A DNA stretch of 64,000 bases from Salvelinus alpinus (lineage: Eukaryota; Chordata; Actinopteri; Salmoniformes; Salmonidae). The number at the start of each line of letters is the position of its first letter. Positions within the stretch are counted from its first letter, which is position 1. The stretch is taken from NCBI RefSeq assembly GCF_045679555.1, contig NC_092100.1:30071106-30135105 (forward strand), written 5' to 3'. Below are positions 35,701-44,283 of this stretch, piece after piece. The notes under the pieces are model-generated. The model was not told where the DNA came from and did not search any database. It worked only from the letters and a program-made list of their open reading frames with translations. Position numbers and translations under genes: made by a program.

Positions 35701-38700
35701 TGGATAGATAAAGAAAGAACAGAGAATGAGAGAGAGAGAGGGAGACAGAGAGAGCATGAGGAAAAGAGTAGGGGGGGGGCATGAGGGAGAAGAGAGCTAG
35801 TGAGTGAGAGGGAGGGATAGGTGAAAGAAATAGCTAAACATATTGCAATAGTTCGTCAAGGCTCAATAATTCCTTCCTTTGTCTTTTTCTTTCACATCCC
35901 TTCCCCCCACATCCCCCACTGGGGGAGAGAGAGCAGTAATAACCAGAGGAGAGATTACTGGGTTTACACTAATGCTTTCCCCAACACAACCTGAATCTCA
36001 TCTCAGGTCCCTGGGTTTCTCTCAGCATAATTGCTGGGAGGTACAGCACAGATGAGATGTGTTGTTGGAGATGTGCTAAAGAGGCATTTGACATTTTAGT
36101 AATTAAATGAGTTACAGGAACAATTTAGGGTTTAGTGCCTTGCTCAAGGGCACATCGATAGATTTGAACCAGCAACCTTTCGGTTACTGGCCCAACGCTC
36201 TTAACCCCTAGGCTACCTGCCGCCCTGAAATGTGCTAGAGATAGGCCAGCTCTGTATTCTGACCATTCTACAGCGCAAGTTGCGCCAAGTATCTTATCTG
36301 TTGTGTGGTGTTATTACTGCTAATGACCTTCGTTGGGAGACCCATATTGATAAAGCATTTTGACACGGCAAAGGTGAGTTAACTAGCTGAGGACCGAGGC
36401 TGTGTTGAAGAAGCCAGTCATGACATCAATGAAAAGTGTATTACATGTGACCACTTACCAAAGCCAGGACAGATTACCTTTGTACCTGAAGTAATGTAGA
36501 GTAGGGTGGGGGGTTCTTACCTTGTTCTCAAGGCGTCCAATCAGCTCAGCCAGTCGGTTGATCTGTGCCTCCAGAGTCTCTTTCCTCACCTCCACCACCC
36601 CTGATTAAACAGAGCACACAACACCTGACGCCAACACACTCCCAGAATTCAACACATTTTATGATAGAGATCATAATACAGATCCTTTTCTCCACAGTAT
36701 ATGAATATTTGACGGAAATAAAGAGTTCCAACCAGGTCTGATAAATAGGCAACTGCATTTGTTAATCAGGAAAAATCCTGTCTATTCAAGGTTTGAAGTT
36801 TAAATATATTCACAGTGCCTCAGAAGAGAAGGGTCTTTATTGCTTCTCAGCTCTGTTTAGAAAGCAATAATACATTGTATTCTAGCGCACCTGGCTCTTG
36901 TCATTCGCTTTGCCTTTTTAAGTCACCCTGGATAGTAGTGTGTGCTGTAAAGGCCAGTAGAGTCAAATACACTTAGAAGCCCTGGAATAGGAGGCTTCAT
37001 TGAGGCAGAAATAAATATGAGACAACAATATTAATCATTCCATTCTTCTCCCCTCTATGTGATGCCACACAGCCAATTAGTGGTGGAAAAAGGGCTTCCT
37101 GCTTTTTAAAATCATCACCTCTCGAGGTGCCAAGCCAATTAGAGGATGACACTTCCCCCTGTGTTGATGAGCCTACCAGATAACCACACAGCTGAGGGGG
37201 CTGCTGTGTTTTGGAACCTACCAGCTGTAACCATAGAGACATTTGAAGCAGGCACATTGCAGGCACATTTGGTCAGTTGGGCTTGAATGGCAGTCCAAGC
37301 TATTTGAGCATGGTCTTTGTCAAATGCAGGAGAGGATTGTGACCTGACTAGCCATGCTAACGACAGACAGCCGTCTCCATGTGCAGCTGTCTCAGCATAC
37401 TGTCTAACATATGGCACAGTTGCAGATAAGCTGTGAGCAAGGAAAATGTACATGACTCAGGCTGGTGCCTGCACACTCACACACACAAGCACGAACAGAC
37501 ACACACTCTTGTCAAAATGCATGGGGGAGTGTTCCTTGCCTCAGGTAGCATTGCACAGTGAACAATGGCTCATTTAAAAATAACTTTTCACCCAAGGTGT
37601 CAAATACTCCTGCAGTTACAAAACTGAATGTTTACATTTAGCATTTTCACTGGCAAAGTATTCTCTGATCAGTAAACAGAGGGCAGAGACAGATTCTGCA
37701 ACCAGAATGTATTGCCTGCCATGATAAAAAAAAAAGAGATATAGCAAAAGAAACAGTAGGACAAACAGCAAGAATAAATATATTTGACAAACGTGTGAAT
37801 GGGAGAAAGAGAACGAAAGAGGGGGATAGTGAGAGAAGAACAAGTGAATGTGAGAGTGAGAAACAGAGAGTCGGGCATAGGGAGGTATTGATCAGTATTT
37901 TCTTTCTGGTGTTCTCAAATGACAGGCCAGACAAAGCTGGATCCAATCAAGGTCCTCTCCCCAGCCTCTGACAGCTGTAATACTGGCTTTTATGGCCCAC
38001 ACTGGACAATTTAAACTGGTGTCAGACTTAAGTGGTAATTTAACTGCAGTGCAATTCTATAAAGACTGTTCCCTCTGGGCACCAAAGTCAGTTCAATGTC
38101 AACTAAAGTTAATTTAATGTGAAATCAACAACAAAAAAATCACAACACAGGATTTAGGTTAAAAGTTGGGTGATAGAAATTTTGCTTATGTTGATGTCTT
38201 TTTGCAAATCCAATCAGTTTTCCAAGTTGATTCAACATCACATTTCATTATTTTGTTCAAATGATGTGGAAACAACATTGATTCAACCAATTTTTTCCCA
38301 GTGGGTTATCAAAGGAGAGCAATTTTGACTATTGGTTTTTAATTAATTGTTACAACTTGGCCAATGGAATATTTTCTTGTCAAGTAGAGTACATTATCAG
38401 GAAAACCGCATAAGGCCATGTGTAAAAAGGCTAGCCTGACGGCTCACACTAAATTGTCCTCTTCTCTGTTGTTTGCTACATACTTTAGTCTGAGACTGCC
38501 ATCATTGAAGTCATTTGTGGTGACGACAGGCACGAGGGGTGTTGTAAAAAACAAAGTAATACGCGATTGGATTGTCTTAAATCAATCAGAGTATCAAAGC
38601 CAATCACACATTTTCAAACTGCCGCTTTACCTTCTAGTGTTCTGGCCCAACCCATCAGTTTCTGAACCAATCAGACGGACCCAAATGTGTTCGCGTTTGT

Positions 38701-41700
38701 TGAAGGGTTGGGCAAGTACTCAGATCCAGACTTATTGCGGAGAAGAAACTAACATCCATGGGCGTGGCGTAGCGTTTGTCCGGAGCAAGGAATCTGGGTA
38801 GCCCGGCAATGAAATTGCTACTTCATGATATACTGCTAATCAATCTCATAGCCCTCCTTCTCAATGCGCATCATTCCTAAATCAATTAAGTCACTGAATA
38901 CCTCTTAAAACCCTTCAAAAGTGGCACTTCTTACAACATATAATTTGTTACAGCAAGTGAGTGGAAGGGAGTATCAATAGCCTATGAATATTCACAGTAT
39001 GTGAGTCAGTGTTAAGAAGCTGTCTGAGTGTTTCATTACACATGGAGAGAGATGGAAACTATAGCAGGGAGGAAGAGAAGAGAGGAAGAGAGTGGCGATG
39101 GGTAGAAAACACTGCTAAACTTCAAAGGGAATTATTGGCCTCTATCTGTGTCACAAAAAAACTGGAATTAATTTGTGAGGCCATAGGCAGAAGCTCCAGC
39201 TTTACAGTGGAGCCGTGCTCTAATTGAAATACAGGAATGGATTCAGGGAAATAGGGATTATTTATCCCCATTGAAAAGTTACCGTTTTCAGCACTTATGG
39301 TCTACTTCCAAACCACTGGATACTTACGTAATGCTTATCTACGACATGCATGATGACTGGGCACTCTTTGTTTATGGCTTCTGTAACTGCTCTGAATGCT
39401 GTACGTTATGCAATCTGATTTAAATGGATTGATTCCAGAATTGTCTTTGAGACAGAAGCACCATGAAACAGCTTACATTTCATTGTGGTTCCAAATTAAG
39501 GAAAACAAAAAAAATGATGGTGTCTGGCATATACAATGGTTTTAGAAGACCATTTTGTTATTGCTACTGATAGCCATAAATATACTAGCTGTTTGTGCTT
39601 AAACCTTCTCTACAGTGGCTTGCCACCGAACCGAAGTGAGGGCTGCAGTGCAGAATATATGTGCCTATTTGATCGATCTGTGTCATTGTATGCCCCTCCC
39701 TCCCTTTTTCTGCCTCCCTCTCTCTGCCTCCCTCCCTCGCTCTGACTCCCTCGCTCTGCCTCCCTCCCTCACTCTGCCTCCCTTACTCACACTGCCTCCC
39801 TTACTCACTCTGCCTCCCTCTCTCTGCCTCCCTCACTTCCTCCCTTCTACTTCTCTCCTCTGTGGGAGAGCTAGAGCTGCCAGGCACATCTCCATGTTTC
39901 TGTAGATGATTGATTGAGATTGAGATAGAAAATGGGAAATAAATCACTCTGCCTGAAGAGAACAGAGTTTTTGATTTCCATTGCACTTGATTAATGCTCC
40001 CATGCTTTCAAGCTAATCACAAATGCAACCGACAAATGTGTCACACTTCATCCAGAAAGCATTTACATTGCATTTGGTTGAGGTGACAAGGCGACATTAT
40101 GCTTAAATGTGATGTGTCTCTGGGGAGACTAAAGGAGAAAAAAGTTAGAGTACATCACTTAAATTAATCTGCAGATTGAAGAAGCGGCTGGATAATCGAC
40201 TGCAATCAATACAAACCTACGTCAATGAGAGATGTACATCAGTGTAGCATGTGCGTGACACATGCAGAGGTCTGACCTGTAGCAGTGTTGGTGTTCCTCG
40301 GGGCAACATCCTTGGCAGTACGGACTCTGTTGTTAGGAGGGTAGTCAGGCACTGGTTTTTCATAACGTTTCTCTGGAACCCGTGGACTGACCTTAGTGGG
40401 ATACCTTCACATAGAGAGGGATGAGAGAGAGAAATAAAGAGAGAGAGAGGCATGAGAGAGAGAGGGAGGGTGAGGGAGGAACACAGTAAGTAGAGAAGGC
40501 ACATACACTATATTAACAAAAGAATGTGGACACCCTTTGAAATTAGTGGATTCGGCTATTTCAGCCACACTCGTTTCTCACAGGTGTATAAAATTGAGCA
40601 CCTTGTCATGTAATCTCCATAAACAAACATTGTCAGTAGAATGGCCTTACTGAAGAGCTCAGTGACATTCAACGTGGCACCGTCATAGGATGCCACCTTT
40701 AACAAGTCAGTTAGTCAAATGTCTGCCCTGCTAGCGCTGGCCCGTTCAACTGTAAGTGTTGTTATTGTGAAGTGTAAACTTTTAGGATCAACAACGGCTC
40801 AGCTGTGAAGTGGTAGGCCACACAAGCTCACAGCACGGGACCGCCGAGTGCTGAAGCGTGTAGCGCATAAAAATAATCTGTCCTCGGTTGCAACACTCAC
40901 TACCGAGTTCCAAACTGCCTCTTGAAGCAACGTCAGCACAATAACTGTTCATCGGGAGCTTCATGAAATGGGTTTCCATGGCCGAGCAGCCGCAAGCAAG
41001 CCTAAAATCACCATGCGCAATGCCAAGCATCGGCTGGAGTGGTGTAAATCTCACCGCCATTGGACTCTGGAGCAGTGAAAACGCGTTCTCTGTAGTGATG
41101 AATCATGCTTCACCATCTGGCAGTCTGACGGACTAATCTGGGTTTGGCGGATGCCAGAAGAACACTACCTGTCCAAATGCATAGTGCCAACTGTCAAGTT
41201 TGGTGGAGGAGGAATAATGGTCTGGGGCTGTTTTTCATGGTTTGGGCTAAGCTCCTTAGTTCCAGTGAAGGGAAATCGTAATGCTACAGCATACAATGAC
41301 ATTCTTGACGATTCTGTGGTTTTAACTTTGTGGCAACGGTTTGGAGAAGGCCCGTTCCTGTTTCAGCATGACAATGCATCTGTGCACAAAGCAAGGACCA
41401 TACAGAAATGTTTTTTCAAGATCGGTGTGGAAGAACTTGACTGTCCTGCACAGAACGCTGACCTCAACCCCATCGAACACCTTTGGGATTAATTGGAACA
41501 CCGACTGCGAGCCAAGCCTAATCGCCCAACATCAGTGCCTGACCTCACAAATGCTCTTGTGGCTGAATGGAAGCAAGTCCCCGCAGCAAAATTCCAACAT
41601 CTAGTGGAAAGCCTTCCCAGAAGAGTGGAGGCTGTTATAGCAGCAAACGGGTGACCAACTCCATATTAATGCCCATGATTTTTGAATGAGATGTTCGACT

Positions 41701-42177
41701 AGCAGATGTCCACATACTTTTGGTCATGTAGTGTAGCTAGGAACCTGAGTGACTTTTGATTTGGGGAACTGCCAGTCTCAATTTCACACATAATGACATG
41801 ACACAGCAGTGGCGTCCTGACAAGGTAAAAAATCTGTCGTTCTGCCCCTGAGCAAGGCAGTTAACCCACTGTTCCCCGGGCACCGAAGACGTGGATGTCG
41901 ATTAAGGCAGCCCCCCGCACCTCTCTGATTCAGAGGGGTTGGGTTAAATGCGGAAGACACATTTCAGTTGAAGGCATTCAGTTGTACAACTGACTAGGTA
42001 TCCCCCTTTCCCTTTCCCTCCTCCCTCGAGGACTCACCCTGATTGGCTACAATGCTGCTCGTCAATAGCATCCACAGCACTTTCCACCGAGTTTAGCAGA
42101 GACTGGATCTGATTAGCTGATTCCTTCAACAGGAAGCGAGTAACAAATTGCTCCACGTTGGTCCCTCGCTCGTACAC
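9396..42177 (-). CDS. necab2: necab2, C-terminal eight coding exons (5' part missing)
   Basis: This is N-terminal EF-hand calcium-binding protein 2, a neuronal cytoplasmic protein. Family work links it to adenosine A2A and mGluR5 receptors. Eight minus-strand exons join without phase errors (42177-42038, 40404-40277, 36600-36521, 32463-32407, 18134-18022, 14866-14789, 10490-10399, 9424-9396), giving 717 bp, 238 codons plus TGA. Visible parts are the helical NECAB region ([20 protein letters not shown], then [16 protein letters not shown]), a linker, and the C-terminal ABM-like domain ([35 protein letters not shown] at the end). Human NECAB2 is about 386 residues, so about 150 N-terminal residues with the EF-hands are outside. 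Paralogue choice rests on the tail-to-tail slc38a8 neighbour. The introns are full of transposons, but the reading frame is intact. Confidence 0.9.
9812..10380. mobile_element. Inverted-repeat DNA transposon (copy 2)
   Basis: It belongs to the same family as 347-1425: CAACC...GGTTG termini, long inverted ends and a TTAGGG-like degenerate core (about 10000-10130). It is flanked by CCCTCTC on both sides (9805-9811, 10381-10387). Its right end stops 11 bp from the splice donor of the necab2 exon at 10399-10490. Confidence 0.72.
10399..10490 (-). CDS. necab2: necab2 penultimate coding exon
   Basis: Between TGTCCTCAG and the donor GTTAGTC it reads [18 protein letters not shown] then [12 protein letters not shown] plus one base, matching the ABM-like domain end of NECAB proteins. 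Confidence 0.9.
10708..11000 (+). mobile_element. LINE 3' UTR fragment
   Basis: It starts CTACTGCTACTCTCTGTTCA and ends with a TTTGATTTGATTTGATT tail. It is nearly the same as 43555-43842, where it follows a LINE endonuclease fragment. It is truncated to the 3' UTR. Confidence 0.65.
11001..11859. other. necab2 intron, nothing recognised
   Basis: AT-rich intronic sequence with no coding exon, tandem repeat or known transposon end that I could identify. Confidence 0.4.
11860..12600. repeat. Dispersed salmonid repeat, interrupted by a SINE
   Basis: The block with GAACCATGAGCCTCCTAGG and the end GAGGAGCCTCCACTG looks like a family common in salmonid genomes. The right end is clear, the left end is an estimate. 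It is split by the SINE at 12281-12413. Confidence 0.4.
12281..12413 (-). mobile_element. HpaI-type SINE, 3' portion
   Basis: On the plus strand it runs from a T-rich tail through CTAGGCAAGTCAGTTAAGAA and the HpaI motif GTTAAC to CCTTGTCAGC. The tRNA-like head is missing, so the copy is 5'-truncated. Confidence 0.75.
12721..14570. mobile_element. Foldback (palindromic) Tc1-like derivative
   Basis: Both halves carry the same 3' end of a Tc1-like transposase gene in opposite orientation. The left arm is antisense from 12721 to about 13740, the right arm sense from about 13755 to 14570. The arms share, in inverse form, AATGGCTGCCAAAG, GAGACAAGGTTTGAATAT and CATAACGTGATGCTG-like stretches, and the terminal repeats match. 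The 5' half with the DNA-binding domain is absent, so it is non-autonomous. Poly-C at 13646-13661 lies near the centre. The left arm holds another transposon fragment. Confidence 0.65.
12988..13353 (-). mobile_element. Nested Tc1-like fragment
   Basis: It ends with TTTTGTACACTCAGTG next to TA and is the inverse of the element at 44284-44736. The other end is truncated. It interrupts the left arm of the foldback element between CCAACTTTGG and the GTTTTTGTC part. Confidence 0.6.
14789..14866 (-). CDS. necab2: necab2 coding exon (ABM-like domain)
   Basis: After CTTCCTCAG it completes a His codon and reads [20 protein letters not shown] then EEEWK, ending in phase 2 at GTAAGA. It is strongly NECAB-like. 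Confidence 0.92.
14867..15950. other. necab2 intron, nothing recognised
   Basis: No coding exon or clear repeat was identified here. Short open frames show no family resemblance. Confidence 0.4.
15953..17216 (-). mobile_element. Sleeping-Beauty-lineage Tc1 element, internally deleted
   Basis: Both inverted ends are present and flanked by TA (15951-15952, 17217-17218). On the minus strand the transposase begins [20 protein letters not shown] near 16828 with the paired-like DNA-binding domain. A deletion around 16130 removes the C-terminal third, including the DNDPKH and PIEN catalytic parts seen in the copy at 21464. It is a dead non-autonomous copy inside a necab2 intron. Confidence 0.85.
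17217..18021. other. necab2 intron, nothing recognised
   Basis: No exon, transposon end or tandem repeat was identified. Confidence 0.4.
18022..18134 (-). CDS. necab2: necab2 coding exon
   Basis: After CTCTCCCCCAG it reads [20 protein letters not shown] then [17 protein letters not shown] plus CA, in phase with both neighbours. The donor is GTGGGT, weaker than the others. Confidence 0.9.
18587..18624. repeat. Perfect 16-bp hairpin with C6 loop
   Basis: TGCAAGTGTTGGTTCG (18587-18602) and its exact complement (18609-18624) flank six cytosines, inside a G/C-run-rich stretch at 18480-18650. Confidence 0.85.
18796..19743 (-). pseudogene. Caudal-type homeobox (cdx) processed pseudogene
   Basis: It derives from a Cdx transcription factor (nuclear, axial patterning). 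On the minus strand it opens [12 protein letters not shown] at 19743, the diagnostic Cdx N-terminus. It passes through SGYHDF and NDPHAQTTG, then [14 protein letters not shown] with TGA (19436-19434) where Trp is expected, then SSSTG, and reaches KYRVV and QQRLELEKE of the homeodomain. SSSTG runs straight into the homeodomain, and SERQ into VQIWFQ, without introns. As I recall, Cdx genes have introns at both points, so a retrocopy is inferred. A TGA (18975-18973) replaces an Arg codon after QNR. The tail ([14 protein letters not shown] to SIKEEY, TGA 18798-18796) is otherwise open. The homeodomain core is quadrupled. A short A run (18726-18720 on this strand) may be a poly-A remnant. Paralogue is unresolved (cdx1 or cdx4). 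Confidence 0.85.
18980..19327 (-). repeat. Four 87-bp tandem units of homeodomain core
   Basis: The units are 18980-19066, 19067-19153, 19154-19240 and 19241-19327. Each encodes 29 residues, [19 protein letters not shown] followed by ERQVQIWFQ and one more residue. The middle two are identical, the fourth differs from them at one base and the first at about four. As 87 is divisible by three, all four stay in one frame. Confidence 0.95.
19744..20003. other. Flank between cdx retropseudogene and transposon cluster
   Basis: On the minus strand, TTTTATAAAA lies about 150 bp before the pseudogene start. It may be a chance TATA-like run in an A-rich stretch. Nothing else was recognised. Confidence 0.3.
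21464..23284 (+). mobile_element. Sleeping-Beauty-lineage Tc1 element inserted in the LINE
   Basis: Removing it rejoins the LINE at a TA. The transposase runs from ATG 22063 to TAA 23059-23061, about family length. Catalytic residues are visible in WSDETK, MDNDPKH and PIEN, and the paired-like domain begins [13 protein letters not shown]. Frameshifts near 22300 and in the glycine-rich box near 22605, and a stop before 22693, break the frame. The left inverted end is split by an HpaI-type SINE. Confidence 0.9.
21480..21680 (-). mobile_element. HpaI-type SINE in the inner Tc1 left terminus
   Basis: Read on the minus strand it has the tRNA-like head GGCAGGTAGCCTAGTTGTTA, a B-box-like segment, the HpaI motif GTTAAC and a tail after CTTGCCTAGTTAAATAAAGG. 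AAGTCAGAA (21470-21478) and AAGTCGGAA (21681-21689) form its target duplication. Confidence 0.88.
26350..27452 (+). mobile_element. Tc1-like element (TATGGACACCCC family), degraded
   Basis: It starts within the shared TACTGTA at the end of the previous element and ends near CACATACTTTTGGTCATGTA. Transposase pieces are visible: [54 protein letters not shown] and FQHDNAP. Stops and frameshifts abound. It is related to the fuller copy at 40506-41733. Confidence 0.8.
27537..28095 (+). mobile_element. Tc1-like 5' fragment (same family as 60820-62305)
   Basis: It shares long stretches with 60990-61530, such as GGTCCCTCAGTCGAGCAGTG-like and GTATCAATACACCCAGTCAC sequence. It is cut off at about 28095, where the next element begins. 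No intact coding. Confidence 0.7.
28096..28875 (-). mobile_element. Tc1-like element 5' half (CACTACTGTTCAAAAG end)
   Basis: Its outer end is at 28875 next to TA. On the minus strand it encodes the N-terminal DNA-binding part of a transposase ([38 protein letters not shown]). The catalytic part is missing. The plus-strand relative at 48076-49990 shares this half. Confidence 0.75.
28908..29670 (+). mobile_element. Solo LTR with GTATG target duplication
   Basis: A 763-bp block starts TGTGACGTAG and ends CTACGTGACA (9 of 10 inverted match). It is flanked by GTATG at 28903-28907 and 29671-29675. It contains CTACAAAAGGAGCC (TATA-like) near 29430 and AATAAA near 29568, in the order expected of an LTR. 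No retroelement genes are attached, so it is a recombined solo LTR. Confidence 0.85.
29676..32406. other. necab2 intron, mostly unique-looking sequence
   Basis: Apart from a CT microsatellite no gene or transposon was recognised. An AT-rich block at about 31340-31440 with several TAAT cores looks less repetitive than its surroundings. Confidence 0.4.
30011..30042. repeat. (CT)16 microsatellite
   Basis: Uninterrupted CT dinucleotide run. Confidence 0.97.
32407..32463 (-). CDS. necab2: necab2 coding exon
   Basis: A 57-bp, phase 0 exon between TTATTGCAG and GTAAGT reading [19 protein letters not shown], which follows LENK of the previous exon as in the NECAB family. Confidence 0.9.
32726..32791. 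repeat. (CT)n microsatellite, about 33 units
   Basis: Pure CT run ending exactly where the Tc1 fragment begins. It may have replaced or expanded from that element's missing left part. Confidence 0.97.
32792..33781 (+). mobile_element. Tc1-like element, left end missing
   Basis: Same family as 20004-26353. The sequence from GATTCTTCAAAGGAGCCACC to TTTGACTGGTACTG is present. Transposase pieces include [40 protein letters not shown] and [10 protein letters not shown], with frame breaks. The left inverted end and most of the DNA-binding region are absent. Confidence 0.8.
33782..36120. other. necab2 intron, no gene seen
   Basis: It holds a short tandem repeat (35347-35418) and a purine-rich tract (35690-35820). 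Open frames here show no family resemblance. Confidence 0.4.
35347..35418. repeat. 18-bp tandem repeat, four units
   Basis: ACCACAGACGTACAGTAC repeats four times, the last with one change. Each unit contains the palindrome GTAC. Confidence 0.95.
36121..36226 (-). mobile_element. tRNA-derived SINE
   Basis: On the minus strand it reads from AGGGCGGCAGGTAGCCTAGG through GGTTGCTGGTTCAAATC (B box) to TTGAGCAAGGCACTAAACCC. It is short and truncated at the 3' side. Confidence 0.75.
36521..36600 (-). CDS. necab2: necab2 coding exon (coiled-coil region)
   Basis: Between TTTAATCAG and GTAAGAACC it reads [20 protein letters not shown] then GRLENK. The heptad-like leucines fit the NECAB helical region. 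Confidence 0.92.
36601..38069. other. necab2 intron, no gene seen
   Basis: Nothing recognised. The stretch at 37720-37880 is A/G-rich on the plus strand and produces meaningless open frames. Confidence 0.4.
38070..38306. mobile_element. Small non-autonomous DNA transposon
   Basis: The right end TTGATTCAACCAATTTTTTC followed by CCAGTGGG and the left CCCTCTGGGCACC resemble the CCCACTGGG-ended small elements common in fish. No coding. Confidence 0.45.
38307..40276. other. necab2 intron, no gene seen
   Basis: A 127-codon plus-strand open frame at 38418-38801 has no recognisable domain and lies in what may be another dispersed repeat. A pyrimidine-rich tandem tract follows at 39690-39845. Confidence 0.35.
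39690..39845. repeat. Pyrimidine-rich degenerate minisatellite
   Basis: Variants of CTGCCTCCCTCNCTCACT repeat about ten times, C/T only apart from regular TG and A positions. Confidence 0.85.
40277..40404 (-). CDS. necab2: necab2 coding exon (linker)
   Basis: In phase with both neighbours it reads [20 protein letters not shown] then [20 protein letters not shown] and ATG. It is proline-rich and poorly conserved in the family. It is accepted because the 128-bp length and phases (2 in, 1 out) join the flanking exons exactly. Confidence 0.8.
40506..41733 (+). mobile_element. Full-length Tc1-like element (ATGTGGACACCC family)
   Basis: TA-flanked, 1228 bp, with both inverted ends. The transposase runs ATG 40641 to TGA 41652-41654, 338 codons with no net frameshift. 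It is interrupted by five in-frame stops (40686, 40806, 40923, 41076, 41490). Catalytic residues are visible in [14 protein letters not shown] and PIEH, and the glycine box is [16 protein letters not shown]. It is the best-preserved copy of this family in the window. Confidence 0.9.
41822..42020 (+). mobile_element. Salmonid SINE, 5'-truncated
   Basis: It shares CTGACAAGGTAAAAAATCTG and the GTTAACCCACTG segment with HpaI-type SINEs, then has a different 3' part (GCGGAAGACACATTTCAGTT, ending TATCCCCCTTTCCCTTTCCC). A degenerate AvaIII-like site (GAAGGCATTC) hints at an AvaIII-type family, which is tentative. It ends about 11 bp from the donor of necab2 exon 42038-42177. Confidence 0.6.
42038..42177 (-). 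CDS. necab2: necab2 coding exon, most 5' one visible
   Basis: After TCTCCCCAG it reads [20 protein letters not shown] then [20 protein letters not shown], matching the NECAB region just after the EF-hand part. The donor is GTGAGTC. The preceding exon was not found in the remaining 21.8 kb. Confidence 0.93.
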
Positions 42178-43049
42178 CTGGGGAGAGAAGAGATAGAGAA
42201 TGAGAGAAGCTGTGGCACCTTTCTGCACATCTCCTGAACACATATCAGGTAAGTCCCTCTCTATGTCTTTCAGTGCCTATGAAAGCTTCCCTCCTGCAGA
42301 GTGCTTTTTGCCAAATGCACATTTCAAAGTTTCTGAGTGTTTAAGGGTTTGTCAAAGTTGAAGACAGACACTTTCTCTAAGCTTAAGAGAAAAATACAAA
42401 AAATAGGGTGATAACATTTAAGGAGTTTATAACCTGGCTCAGAAGTGCACAGCCAGACAGATCTAAGGACAGTTTCTGTTTCAAAGACAGTAGTACGCTA
42501 GGATGCAGCCTTGGCCATACTCATCTATTGTCAGATTCATTTAACTGGTTGAAATAATCAATATTCTTCCTGCTTTGTCATTGTGGGGAAATGGTCCGTG
42601 CTGTCAAACAAGCTTTATATTATTTGCGATAAACTTAATTGTCAGCTCTTGTAAGCAGACACACACTAAGATTATTGAGATAATAGGAACACTTTGTTAC
42701 ATCAGACTGATCATTTCTTATGACAGAAAAACAGGACAAAAAAACAGAAAGTGAAAATCGAATTCCATTATCTCAGAAAATGTCGGCTGTAGGTTCAGAA
42801 ACAGTTTTCATACTGGTATGAAAAGAAAAAGTGAGGCAATGTGCTGAATCTTTGTATTGGTGTTTCTGGTTACTGAATACCAAATAATTAATATTAATCC
42901 AAGTCTGATCATCAACTATGAAATATGTATTTAAATGTGACATTAGAGAAGCTACTGAAGCTGTCTGATAGAACAGTTATAAATGTGTACTCAAATTGCA
43001 CATTATGGACATTGCGGAGCTGGTATAGTAAAGATGCAGACAGAATGGA
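42178..43049. other. necab2 intron, nothing recognised
   Basis: No exon or clear repeat identified. Confidence 0.4.
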
Positions 43050-43842
43050 ATGGGCCTAAGGAAGTCTCGAGGTTTTGCTCACCTGAGGTAGAGTATCTCA
43101 TGATAAGCTGTAGACCACACTATCTACCTAGAGAGTTTTCAGCTATACTTTTCGTGGCTGTTTATTTACCACCACAGACAGATGCTGGCACTAAGACCGC
43201 ACTCAGTCAGCTGTATAAGGAAATAAGCAAATAGGAAACCACTCACCCAGAGGCGGCGCTCCTAGTGGTCGGAGATTTTAATGCAGGGAAACTTAAATCA
43301 GTTCTACCAAATTTCCATCAACATGTTAAATGTGCAACCAGAGGGAAAAGAATTCTAGACCACCTTTACTCCACACACAGAGACGCGTACAAAGCTCTCT
43401 CTCGCCCTCCATTTGGTAAATCCGACCACAACTCTATCATCCTGATTCCTGTTTACAAGCAAAAATTAAAGCAGGAAGCACCAGTGACTCGGTCTGTAAA
43501 AAAGTGGTCAGATGAAGCAGATGCTAAACTACCTACCAACCCCCTCTTTTAAGCTACTGCTACTCTCTGTTCATCATATATGCATAGTCACTTTAACCAT
43601 ATCTACATGTACATACTACCTCAATCAGCCAGACTAACCGGTGTCTGAATGTAGCCTCGCTACTTTTATAGCCCCGCTACTTTTATAGCCTGTCTTTTTA
43701 CTGTTGTTCTCTTTCTTTACTTACCTATTGTTCACCTAATACCTTTTTTGCACTATTGGTTAGAGCCTGTAAGTAAGCATTTCACTGTAAGTATACCTGT
43801 TGCATTCGGCGCATGTGACAAATACAATTTGATTTGATTTGA
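43050..43842 (+). mobile_element. LINE endonuclease remnant fused to LINE 3' UTR
   Basis: It encodes the C-terminal half of an APE-type endonuclease: YLPREFSAILFVAVYLPPQT, VVGDFNAGKLKSVLPNFHQH, ILDHLYSTHRDAYKALSRPP and FGKSDHNSIIL, with the GDFN and SDHN catalytic motifs kept and one stop near 43232. It then passes at 43555 directly into a LINE 3' UTR with a TTTGATTT tail. The reverse transcriptase is missing, so the copy has an internal deletion. Confidence 0.8.
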
Positions 43843-44283
43843 TCTGTGGTTGGCACCGTGGTCATGTTTCATCAGCATTAGATGTGTTTTTGAGGTTGTA
43901 GAGTTCAGGTTATAGGGATACATCAGGAAGGAGGAGGTTTAAGAGTGTGGTCATTCCTCTACCGTTCTCTGCATCTGCTTGCCCCTGCCACTGCCTCTGT
44001 TGTCCCCGTTTCTGCCCAGCCTCTAACCTTGCCCCGTCTCTGGTCAGCCCTCTTGGCAGCACACAGAGAGAGGATGGAGATGAAGGATTCCATTTGCACA
44101 CAGGGTCAAAAGAACTACACTACACTAAAGTAATACTGAGAGCCTTCACACTGTAAACTAGATAGCAATCAAGCATGCCGGTATTTTCATTAAAAACAAT
44201 CAAAACAGTGATACAATGTTGTTTACAAGTGCAGGTTGGAATATAGTGACAATATCAGAAATATATGCAATGGATTGGAAATA
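43843..44283. other. necab2 intron, nothing recognised
   Basis: No exon or repeat identified. Overlapping open frames on both strands near 43910-44150 lack recognisable domains. Confidence 0.35.

Noticed and set aside
38418..38801. 127-codon plus-strand open frame
   Set aside because: No recognisable domain, no splice or promoter context, and the surrounding sequence looks like dispersed repeat.
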